Shown here one piece after another: positions 1 to 5,274 of a stretch of DNA of 6,636 nt. The position numbers were made by a program, and so were the translations under genes. Location: assembly GCA_031289325.1 (NCBI GenBank), contig JAITPS010000111.1, positions 1-6,636 on the forward strand. The letters are read 5' to 3'. This stretch comes from Candidatus Methanovirga meridionalis (GTDB taxonomy: Archaea > Methanobacteriota > Methanobacteria > Methanobacteriales > Methanobacteriaceae). Position 1 is the first letter of the stretch, and each line of letters begins with the position of its first letter. Below the pieces are notes generated by a model, which worked only from the letters and a program-made list of their open reading frames with translations, was not told where the DNA came from and did not search any database.

Positions 1-115
1 ATACTAAATAAATTAATACTAAATAAATTAATACTAAATAAATTAATACTAAATAAATTAATACTAAATAAATTAATACTAAATAAATTAATACTAAATA
101 AATTAATACTAAATA
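1..115. repeat. 15-bp tandem repeat array, 7.7 copies
   Basis: Seven perfect copies of atactaaataaatta plus ten bases of an eighth. The array starts at the first base of the window, so its true left end is not visible. It contains no ORF and no spacer-like variation between units. It lies upstream of the pcn promoter, and its unit resembles the pcn TATA region (atactttaaataatta at 159-174), differing by a TT insertion and one missing A. The perfect identity between copies implies recent expansion or ongoing homogenisation by slippage. Function is unknown; the array may also belong to the control region of a gene to the left of the window. Confidence 0.97.
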
Positions 116-117
116 TC

Positions 118-159
118 ATATATTAGTAAGTAATGCAAATATATTAGTAAGTAATGCAA
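118..159. repeat. perfect 21-bp direct duplication upstream of pcn
   Basis: Two adjacent identical 21-bp units, 118-138 and 139-159, each beginning atatattag and ending taatgcaa. They follow the 15-bp array directly and end four bases before the pcn TATA box. The 21-bp period is two helical turns, so both copies present the same DNA face. This could be a two-site operator or upstream activator site for pcn, or simply a tandem duplication. No known regulator motif was recognised. Confidence 0.9.
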
Positions 160-162
160 TAC

Positions 163-170
163 TTTAAATA
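163..170 (+). promoter_or_regulatory. TATA box of the pcn promoter
   Basis: TTTAAATA is an excellent match to the archaeal TATA consensus TTTAWATA. Archaeal transcription usually starts about 25 bases downstream, which predicts a start near 190-195 and a leader of some 32-37 bases before the pcn ATG at 227. That leader carries AGGTG at 215-219, a Shine-Dalgarno match seven bases from the ATG. The two 21-bp repeats sit immediately upstream, where archaeal activators commonly bind. The start site is inferred from spacing only. Confidence 0.65.
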
Positions 171-226
171 ATTATAGCTATTTTCAATTTAACTTAGTTG
201 TAAATTCAGATAAAAGGTGTTTTTTA

Positions 227-961
227 ATGTTTAAAGCTGAATTAAGTGATCCGAATATATTAAAGACAAGTTTTGAAGCTATTTCATCAATCGTTGATGA
301 AGTGCAAATTCAAACTAATAGTGAAGGTCTTAAATTAGATGCATTAGACCGTGGGCATGTAACATTTATCCATTTAGAATTAAAAGCGAGTGTATTCGAC
401 GAGTTTGTTTGTGATGCGGATGAGAAGATTAATGTTGATACCACTGAATTAATGAAAGTTTTAAGACGTTCTAAAAGTGATGATAGAGTATTATTATCTC
501 TTGATGAAAGTAATCTTATTTTAGTGTTTGTTGGTGTGGCAAAACGTCAGTTTAAAATTAGACTTATAGATATTGAGGATGAACCACCTACTCCACCTGA
601 AGTAGATTATCCAACAGAGTTTGAGATACCTTTCTCCTTAGTAAAAGATTCTATTGCTGATGTTGACATTTTTTCTGATAAGATATCTTTTAGTGTTGAT
701 AGTGATAAATTCAAAATATCAGCCAATGGTGATTTTGGAGATGCAAAAATCGAGTATCTTCATGGAGAAAAGGTAAGTGAATCAGTTAAATCGACTTATT
801 CTTTAGATAAAATACGTGAAATGCTTAAAGCAGATAAATTCTCTGATATAACCAGTATTAAACTTGGAGAAAATATGCCTTTAACTCTTAAACTTAAAAT
901 GGCTACTGAAGATGGGGAATTAAGTTTTTTACTTGCTCCAAGAATGGAAGATGAGGAGTAA
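227..961 (+). CDS. pcn: DNA polymerase sliding clamp (PCNA)
   Basis: The archaeal sliding clamp is a ring that encircles DNA and tethers polymerases, Fen1, ligase, RFC and repair enzymes. The 244-residue length is typical for the family. Visible hallmarks are the DNA-facing segment LDALDRGHV (37-45), an interdomain connecting loop rich in acidic residues and proline (about 114-132, containing EDEPPTPPE), a YSLDKIREML segment (191-200), and the family C-terminus LAPRMEDEE (236-244). The connecting loop and C-terminus form the pocket that receives partner PIP boxes. The ATG start is supported by AGGTG seven bases upstream. Archaeal PCNA can be a homotrimer or heterotrimer; a single gene seen here cannot decide, but euryarchaea normally use a homotrimer. 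Its neighbour gins51 is also a replisome gene, a pairing widely conserved in archaea. It has its own promoter and a terminator-like hairpin, so co-transcription with gins51 is uncertain. Confidence 0.96.
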   Translation: MFKAELSDPNILKTSFEAISSIVDEVQIQTNSEGLKLDALDRGHVTFIHLELKASVFDEFVCDADEKINVDTTELMKVLRRSKSDDRVLLSLDESNLILVFVGVAKRQFKIRLIDIEDEPPTPPEVDYPTEFEIPFSLVKDSIADVDIFSDKISFSVDSDKFKISANGDFGDAKIEYLHGEKVSESVKSTYSLDKIREMLKADKFSDITSIKLGENMPLTLKLKMATEDGELSFLLAPRMEDEE

Positions 962-984
962 AGATTTAAATTTTCACTACTGAA

Positions 985-1036
985 TATTTTTTATTGTTTA
1001 ATCTTATCTAAGATTAAATAGCTATTTTTCTTTTAA
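985..1036 (+). terminator. terminator-like inverted repeat after pcn
   Basis: A perfect 10-bp inverted repeat, tttaatctta (997-1006) and taagattaaa (1009-1018), is separated by two bases and followed by a T-rich stretch (1025-1036). A T6 run at 987-992 precedes it. Archaeal RNA polymerase terminates mainly at T-runs, so either run could act, with or without the hairpin. In DNA form the same palindrome could bind a dimeric regulator. The rest of 962-1182 is AT-rich with no convincing gene. Confidence 0.5.
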
Positions 1037-1093
1037 ATTCATTGTCTTGATTAATTCATAAATAAGATTTTAAACTTGATTCTATATCTATTG

Positions 1094-1101
1094 TATATTT
1101 A
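1094..1101 (+). promoter_or_regulatory. possible TATA box for gins51
   Basis: TATATTTA is a moderate match to the archaeal TATA element. It would place a start near 1120-1125 and a leader of about 60 bases. Other AT-rich candidates nearby, such as TTTTAAAC at 1068-1075, are nearly as good, so this is only the best guess in a compositionally permissive region. Readthrough from pcn is the alternative. Confidence 0.25.
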
Positions 1102-1143
1102 TTAAGCTATTTAGAAAGAATATTGTAGATATTTATTCCAAAT

Positions 1144-1181
1144 AGGTGTTTTCTGTGTTCAATAAGTCTATGAGGAGTTAA
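1144..1181 (+). other. possible 8-codon leader ORF before gins51
   Basis: AGGTG (1144-1148) lies six bases before a GTG (1155) that opens an 8-codon frame (read as MFNKSMRS) ending with TAA at 1179-1181, one base before the gins51 TTG start. The spacing and the strong Shine-Dalgarno match resemble a real translation start, and the stop-start proximity would allow translational coupling or leader-dependent control of gins51. The layout also resembles the pcn start (aggtgttttttaatgttt). In AT-rich DNA such a short frame may be chance; no conservation evidence is available. Confidence 0.25.
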
Positions 1182-1185
1182 ATTG
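1173..1185 (+). promoter_or_regulatory. ribosome binding site deciding the TTG start of gins51
   Basis: AGGAG at 1173-1177 lies five bases before TTG at 1183-1185. An ATG at 1170 overlaps the site but is out of frame and stops after three codons, so it cannot be the gins51 start. The reading frame from TTG begins directly with the conserved N-terminal GINS helix region. Confidence 0.75.
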
Positions 1186-2466
1186 GAGGATTTTTTTCAG
1201 AAATTGAGATCAATACAAAAAAAAGAACGTGGCAATAGCTCCCTATCCCAAGTAAATAATGATTTTTACGAGAAAGTAAGGAAATTTATCATTGACCTTA
1301 AAGAAAGTATTACTGACGATCCTTTTTCAGAAGAAAATCATGTATTGAAGAAATCAATAGCAATAATCACCGAAATCTATGAAAAAAGAGAACAAAAAAT
1401 TGCTAATACTGCTATAATGAATATTCATCGTTCGTATCATCTTTTTTCAGGAAAACCTCAATTCGACTTTTTAGATAGGACTCCTCTTAATTTAACTTCT
1501 GAGGAGGAAAAATTATATTTTTCAATTATTGAAACCTTAAAGGTTCATCGTGAAAGAATCTCTACAGATTTAATAAATGAAAGCATAGAATTTAAGAATC
1601 TTAAATCCGAAAATACAGAATTTAATAGTTCTCAAGAACATAATTTAAAAACATCAACAATTTCAGATACCAATAATCCTGAAACTTTTAATAATAATAA
1701 GCAAAATAAGATTTCAGCTAAATTCGATGAAATTAAAAAAGCTAAAATAATTCGTGATGAGAAAAAAGAAAGTATTAATAGTCAAATACACAAATCAAAA
1801 GATAGTCCTAAGATTAAAAACACTAAAAAGAATGTGAATGTTTCAATTGAGGATGATATTTCAATTAATAAGAATACTGATAATGAAAGTAATGAACAGC
1901 CTTCAAATTCAAATGATCTTAAACCTAAAACTAATGTAAATTCTAAGGAAAATCATATCTCATCAAATGAAACTAAAAACAGAGAATCTAATTCAATAAA
2001 TCAGAATAATAATTCAGTAAATCAGAATAATAATTCAGTAAATGATAATAAACCCATTAAAGACCTTAATAAAGAAAATAATTTGATAAATAAGGATAAT
2101 GTTAATGAATCAGGTTCACTAAAGGACAATAATAATTCAAATAATAATTCAAATAATAATTCAAATAATGCAAAAAAAGATATTTCAAACGATAATAATT
2201 CCAATGAAAATGATAGTCAATTCATTGTTTTTGAAGATGAGGAAGAAAGATACTTTAATAATTCTAAAACTCATGAAAAATTAAACATTAAGGATAAAGT
2301 TCTCAGTGAACCAATACTTTTCTTTGATAAAATGCCTTCCTTTATGGGTGTTGATAGTAAGGTTTACGGTCCTTTTCATCCACAAGATGTTGCAACAATC
2401 CCTACAATAAATGCAGAAATTATTGTTAAAAATAAAAAAGGAAGACTTCTTAAATTTAGAATATAA
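1183..2466 (+). CDS. gins51: archaeal GINS subunit (Gins51/Gins15) with giant Asn-rich linker
   Basis: GINS joins MCM and the Cdc45/GAN-RecJ protein in the replicative helicase complex. This protein has the A-B domain order of archaeal Gins51 (Sld5/Psf1 type). The helical A domain spans about 1-130, with segments FYEKVRKFI (28-36), YEKREQKIANTA (66-77) and LTSEEEKLYFSII (104-116). The small B domain spans about 375-427, with MPSFMGVDSKVYGPF (384-398) and DVATIPTINAEI (402-413). Between them lie about 240 residues of low-complexity sequence: a Lys-rich part (about 172-220), an Asn/Ser-rich part (about 221-345) with NNNS and NQNNNSV repeats, then a hydrophobic-acidic patch FIVFEDEEERYF (347-358). 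Family members are usually under about 200 residues with a short linker, so the 427-residue length is almost all linker. There is no frameshift or stop and the B domain is intact, so the gene is probably functional. Assignment is by motif and order, not by search. Gins51 may assemble as a homotetramer if the genome lacks Gins23. Confidence 0.85.
   Translation: MEDFFQKLRSIQKKERGNSSLSQVNNDFYEKVRKFIIDLKESITDDPFSEENHVLKKSIAIITEIYEKREQKIANTAIMNIHRSYHLFSGKPQFDFLDRTPLNLTSEEEKLYFSIIETLKVHRERISTDLINESIEFKNLKSENTEFNSSQEHNLKTSTISDTNNPETFNNNKQNKISAKFDEIKKAKIIRDEKKESINSQIHKSKDSPKIKNTKKNVNVSIEDDISINKNTDNESNEQPSNSNDLKPKTNVNSKENHISSNETKNRESNSINQNNNSVNQNNNSVNDNKPIKDLNKENNLINKDNVNESGSLKDNNNSNNNSNNNSNNAKKDISNDNNSNENDSQFIVFEDEEERYFNNSKTHEKLNIKDKVLSEPILFFDKMPSFMGVDSKVYGPFHPQDVATIPTINAEIIVKNKKGRLLKFRI
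1999..2040 (+). repeat. in-frame 21-bp tandem repeat inside gins51
   Basis: Two identical 21-bp units, 1999-2019 and 2020-2040, each encode NQNNNSV (residues 273-279 and 280-286). A partial related unit precedes them (ATTCAATA, part of SIN). Identity at synonymous positions shows recent duplication at DNA level. The multiple-of-three length keeps the frame open. Confidence 0.93.
2128..2169 (+). repeat. in-frame 12-bp NNNS repeat inside gins51
   Basis: Three exact copies of aataataattca (2128-2139, 2140-2151, 2152-2163) plus AATAAT encode NNNS-NNNS-NNNS-NN (residues 316-329). This is a coding minisatellite built on AAT codons, expected to vary in copy number by slippage without breaking the frame. 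Confidence 0.95.
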
Positions 2467-2670
2467 TTTATCACTAAATGATATATTCTTAAATATTCAT
2501 AGTTCTAAACTTATTTAATAATAATTATCTTGTTTATAATTTAAGTAAGATTTTAATATTCTTTCATTATTAAAAATATTATTTAATTGGTATTAATTTA
2601 TAAATGTATAAATTATATAAAAATAAATTATTTATAGTGATTTTGATAAAATTCTTAATAAACAACTTTC
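2467..2670. other. AT-rich intergenic stretch after gins51, no gene seen
   Basis: First part of the 846-base gene-free region between gins51 and argG. A small 5-bp hairpin (TATCA 2469-2473 with TGATA 2479-2483) follows the gins51 stop directly and may help terminate transcription, but it is weak. T-rich patches follow. No ORF with a ribosome site, no RNA gene and no repeated unit was found here. Confidence 0.6.
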
Positions 2671-2737
2671 TTAAAAATAAATATTATTAAAAAATAAATA
2701 TTATTAAAAAATATTATTAAAAAATATTATTTAAAAT
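2671..2737. repeat. short A-rich tandem repeats leading into the main array
   Basis: Two near-identical 17-bp units (2671-2687 and 2688-2704, built on taaaaaataaatattat) are followed by two identical 13-bp units taaaaaatattat (2705-2717, 2718-2730), then a transition into the 20-bp array. The 13-bp unit looks like the 17-bp unit with four bases (aaat) removed. This appears to be a degenerate or older flank of the large array. Confidence 0.8.
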
Positions 2738-3200
2738 TTATTTATATTATTTAAAAATTAATTATACTATTTAAAAAATTAATTATACTATTTAAAATTT
2801 ACTCATATTATTTAAAAAATTAATTATATTATTTAAAAATTAATTATATTATTTAAAAATTACTCATATTATTTAAAAAATTAATTATACTATTTAAAAT
2901 TTACTCATATTATTTAAAAATTAATTATATTATTTAAAATTTATTTATATTATTTAAAAATTAATTATATTATTTAAAAATTACTCATATTATTTAAAAT
3001 TTACTTATATTATTTAAAATTTACTTATATTATTTAAAAATTAATTATATTATTTAAAAATTACTCATATTATTTAAAAATTAATTATACTATTTAAAAA
3101 TTAATTATACTATTTAAAAATTACTCATATTATTTAAAAATTAATTATATTATTTAAAAATTACTCATATTATTTAAAAATTAATTATACTATTTAAAAA
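2738..3200. repeat. large 20/21-bp tandem array, 23 units, upstream of argG
   Basis: Twenty-three head-to-tail units fill 463 bp with no spacers. The sixteen units from 2881 to 3200 are exactly 20 bp; among the first seven, those at 2758, 2799 and 2860 have one extra A (21 bp). All share ...tatttaaaa... and differ mainly in the first half: ttaattatat or ttaattatac (12 units), ttactcatat (7), ttacttatat (2), ttatttatat (2). Every unit carries TATTTAAA, which resembles a TATA box, and a run of 4-6 A at a period of two helical turns, which should curve the DNA. Variants are interspersed, showing an older array than the perfect 15-bp one. No ORF crosses it. Function is unknown; candidates are an argG control region, a chromatin-binding site, or slippage-grown satellite DNA. 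Confidence 0.96.
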
Positions 3201-3202
3201 TT

Positions 3203-3230
3203 AATTTAATTAAAAAAAAAAAATTAAATT
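3203..3230. other. inverted repeat around an A12 run at the array end
   Basis: AATTTAATT (3203-3211) and AATTAAATT (3222-3230) are perfect 9-bp inverted repeats around a loop of A residues; the uninterrupted A-run is twelve bases (3212-3223). It marks the border between the tandem array and the argG leader. On the minus strand the run reads as T12 and could terminate antisense transcription coming out of argG. On the plus strand it may act as a stiff, nucleosome-disfavouring A-tract. Confidence 0.6.
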
Positions 3231-3236
3231 TAAAAG
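3229..3236 (+). promoter_or_regulatory. possible TATA box for argG
   Basis: TTTAAAAG lies about 80 bases before the argG start and would give transcription from about 3255 with a leader near 55 bases. A better-looking TTATATAA at 3293-3300 is too close to the TTG start (3313) to serve argG unless translation began further in. The many TATTTAAA motifs of the array are alternative entry points. Weak evidence. Confidence 0.25.
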
Positions 3237-3253
3237 AAAATTGAAAAACAATA

Positions 3254-3277
3254 TTGCTAAACAATGAGTTTGCTAAA
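3254..3277 (+). promoter_or_regulatory. TTGCTAAA direct repeat in the argG leader
   Basis: TTGCTAAA occurs at 3254-3261 and again at 3270-3277, a 16-bp period. G and C are rare in this region, so an exact 8-base repeat containing both stands out. It lies where a transcription start or downstream operator would be, so it might be a site for arginine-pathway control. No known regulator site was recognised. Confidence 0.3.
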
Positions 3278-3303
3278 ATTCAAGTTTTGTAATTATATAA
3301 ATT

Positions 3304-3315
3304 GGTGATATTTTG
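3304..3315 (+). promoter_or_regulatory. ribosome binding site deciding the TTG start of argG
   Basis: GGTGAT (3304-3309) pairs with the archaeal 16S tail and lies three bases before TTG (3313-3315). The frame then begins MDKVVLAFSGGLDT, the expected N-terminus of ArgG, and no in-frame ATG occurs before the ATP-binding motif, so TTG is almost certainly the start. Confidence 0.85.
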
Positions 3316-4488
3316 GATAAAGTTGTTCTTGCTTTTAGTGGAGGTTTAGATACAACAGTTTGCATTAAATTATTGGAAGAAAAATATAATTTAGATGTTA
3401 TAACTGCTTGTGTTGATGTTGGTCAGCCAAAAAAAGAAATTGATAAAGCTGAAAATGTAGCAGAGAAAATTGGAGTTTTTAAGCATTACAATATAGATGC
3501 AAAAGAAGAATTTGCAAATGATTTCATATCAAGAGGAATAAAAGCTAATGCAGTATATGAAGGATATCCATTAAGTACCTCACTTGCAAGACCATTAATA
3601 GCTATGAAAATAATTAAAATAGCTGAAAAGGAAGGTGCTGTTGCAATTGCTCATGGCTGTACTGGAAAAGGAAATGATCAATTCAGGTTTGAAAGTGTAA
3701 TAAGGTCAATGTCTAATTTTAGAATAATAGCTCCTATAAGAGAATTGAATCTAACCAGGACAGAGGAACAAGAATATGCAAGAAGTCATGGTATTCCTTT
3801 ATCTCCAGATAGTAAATTTAGTATTGATGAAAATATTTGGGGAAGATCTATTGAAGGAGATGTTATTGAAGACCCTAAAAATGAAGTTCCAAAAGAAGCT
3901 TACCTTTGGGTGAAATCAGATAAAGAAGCAAATAATGAGCCTGAAAAAATAAGCATTGATTTTGAAGCTGGAATTCCAATAGCTATTAACGATGAAAAAA
4001 TGTCTTTAATTGATTTAATAGCTAAAGCCAATGAAATAGCTGGAAACAATGGAATTGGAAAAATAGATATTATTGAGGATCGTATGGTTGGTCTTAAAAG
4101 TCGGGAAGTTTATGAAGTGCCTGGTGCAACACTTATTATTAAAGCCCATAAAGGATTAGAGGGGCTTGTATTTACAAAGGATGAATTAAGATTTATAGAT
4201 TATGTCTCTCCATTGTATGCCGATCTTGTATATAATGCATCATGGTCAGAACCACTTAGAGAGGATTTAGATAAGAGTATTGATTATATGCAAAGAAGAT
4301 TAACTGGAAAAATAGTTTTAAGTCTTTATAAAGGGCATATATCTATTTTAACTAGAGAATCTAAATTTAGTTTACATGATATTAAACAAATAAGTTTTGA
4401 AGATAAAGAAAATGATCAAAGAGAAATTGAAGGCATGATTAAACATCATGGAATTCAAGCAGCTATTTATCAAAAACAGAAGCATTAA
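3313..4488 (+). CDS. argG: argininosuccinate synthase
   Basis: This cytosolic enzyme joins citrulline and aspartate using ATP (released as AMP and pyrophosphate), the penultimate step of arginine synthesis. The 391 residues match the usual bacterial/archaeal length. Visible hallmarks are the N-terminal ATP pyrophosphatase loop AFSGGLDTT (7-15), YPLSTSLARP (85-94) with citrulline/aspartate-contacting residues, AHGCTGKGNDQFRFE (113-127), SIDENIWGRS (170-179), and a later IEDRMVGLKSREVYEVPG segment. No key region is missing. The upstream region is exceptional: an 846-base gene-free stretch with a 23-unit tandem array. A deacylase gene starts 5 nt after the stop, implying co-transcription. argH is not adjacent within the window. 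Confidence 0.97.
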   Translation: MDKVVLAFSGGLDTTVCIKLLEEKYNLDVITACVDVGQPKKEIDKAENVAEKIGVFKHYNIDAKEEFANDFISRGIKANAVYEGYPLSTSLARPLIAMKIIKIAEKEGAVAIAHGCTGKGNDQFRFESVIRSMSNFRIIAPIRELNLTRTEEQEYARSHGIPLSPDSKFSIDENIWGRSIEGDVIEDPKNEVPKEAYLWVKSDKEANNEPEKISIDFEAGIPIAINDEKMSLIDLIAKANEIAGNNGIGKIDIIEDRMVGLKSREVYEVPGATLIIKAHKGLEGLVFTKDELRFIDYVSPLYADLVYNASWSEPLREDLDKSIDYMQRRLTGKIVLSLYKGHISILTRESKFSLHDIKQISFEDKENDQREIEGMIKHHGIQAAIYQKQKH

Positions 4489-4493
4489 TTGGA

Positions 4494-5255
4494 ATGTTTT
4501 TAATGTGTCCTCTTGAAAATATTAATTCTTTAGACAATAAGATAGATTCAGATATTTTGTTTCCTTATTCTGGAGGGTTTATTAGTGCAAATTACTATCT
4601 TTTTAAATATATTCCAAAAACACCACTTTCAAGGTATGTATTAAAGGAAGCAGTTAAAGGAACATCAATTTATAAGTTCGGTTCTGGGGGTTTGAAAATC
4701 ATGATAGTTTCAGGAGTTCATGGTAATGAAATTCCTCCCCAAATTGCTTCTTTAATGTTAATGGAGAAGCTATTCAATATGGATTTATATGCAACGATTT
4801 ATATTATTCCTTTCACAGCACCTAAATCCACTATGCAAAACATTCGTTGGTTTAACAATAATGATTTAAATCGATCTTCAGCTATTCATGGAACATTAAC
4901 TAATACAATTCTAAAAAAAGCAGATGAACTTAAGATTGATTCTCTTGCTGATTTTCATTCAACATCCATTAATAGTAATCCTGGAAAAGAAGGAATTTTT
5001 TGTAGTTTAAAACCTTTAGATAAAAGTTATGAGATTGGGGAATATATCTCTAAAAAACTTGACTCCGAACTCATGTTTTTTGATATGGCTGGATCAGCAT
5101 TTAAAGGAGCATTGGAAGATGAATCTAATTTATCTGGAATTCCAGCAGTAACTTGTGAAGTTTTATCCCCACATGGCTATGCTGAAAAAGAAACTTATTT
5201 AAGATCTTTAAAACAAATGGAAGCTTTTATATCTTATTTTAATGAAATTAAATAG
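4494..5255 (+). CDS. zinc-dependent deacylase, AstE/AspA (M14-like) family
   Basis: The family removes acyl groups from N-acyl amino acids (N-succinylglutamate, N-acetylaspartate) with one zinc ion in a carboxypeptidase-like fold. The sequence shows the zinc motif SGVHGNE (73-79; H76 and E79), the substrate-carboxylate motif DLNR (124-127), a third zinc ligand in ADFHSTS (H155), and a likely catalytic glutamate in TCEVLSP (E222). With 253 residues it is shorter than many AstE/AspA proteins (about 320) and seems to lack most of their C-terminal beta domain. The gene begins 5 nt after argG and was probably transcribed with it, so an acylated amino acid near arginine metabolism is a plausible substrate, but this is inference. 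The ATG at 4494 has no good ribosome site; ATG at 4503 (residue 4) is nine bases after GGA and could be the true start. The exact substrate cannot be named. Confidence 0.8.
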   Translation: MFLMCPLENINSLDNKIDSDILFPYSGGFISANYYLFKYIPKTPLSRYVLKEAVKGTSIYKFGSGGLKIMIVSGVHGNEIPPQIASLMLMEKLFNMDLYATIYIIPFTAPKSTMQNIRWFNNNDLNRSSAIHGTLTNTILKKADELKIDSLADFHSTSINSNPGKEGIFCSLKPLDKSYEIGEYISKKLDSELMFFDMAGSAFKGALEDESNLSGIPAVTCEVLSPHGYAEKETYLRSLKQMEAFISYFNEIK

Positions 5256-5270
5256 TATATAACTTTTTTT
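5256..5270 (+). terminator. T-run terminator after the argG-deacylase unit
   Basis: A run of seven T (5264-5270) begins eight bases after the deacylase stop, matching the T-rich terminators of archaeal RNA polymerase. The gap to the convergent gene's stop is only 19 bases, so transcripts from both sides may overlap at their 3' ends. No comparable T-run serves the minus strand within the gap. Confidence 0.45.
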
Positions 5271-5274
5271 AAAT

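Noticed and set aside
2022..2204. Minus-strand open frame of 60 codons within gins51, rich in Leu, Phe and Ser
   Set aside because: It is the complement of the AAT/TCA-rich repeats of gins51, has no ribosome site, and its composition is forced by the opposite strand. It is a shadow of the real gene.
2738..3200. CRISPR-like array
   Set aside because: Units are contiguous with no unique spacers, the unit is too short and purely AT-rich, and no cas gene is nearby.
3293..3300. TTATATAA as the argG TATA box
   Set aside because: It is only 12 bases before the TTG start, so transcription would begin inside the coding region and lose the GGTGAT ribosome site and the ATP-binding N-terminus.
2467..3312. 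Replication origin next to replisome genes with an AT-rich unwinding element
   Set aside because: Very AT-rich DNA near pcn/gins51 is suggestive, but no orc1/cdc6 gene and no G-rich origin recognition boxes are visible, and archaeal origins usually neighbour orc1/cdc6.
2474..3312. Small hidden gene or structured RNA between gins51 and argG
   Set aside because: I looked on both strands for frames with a ribosome site and for G+C-rich islands that often mark RNA genes in AT-rich archaea; none stood out.
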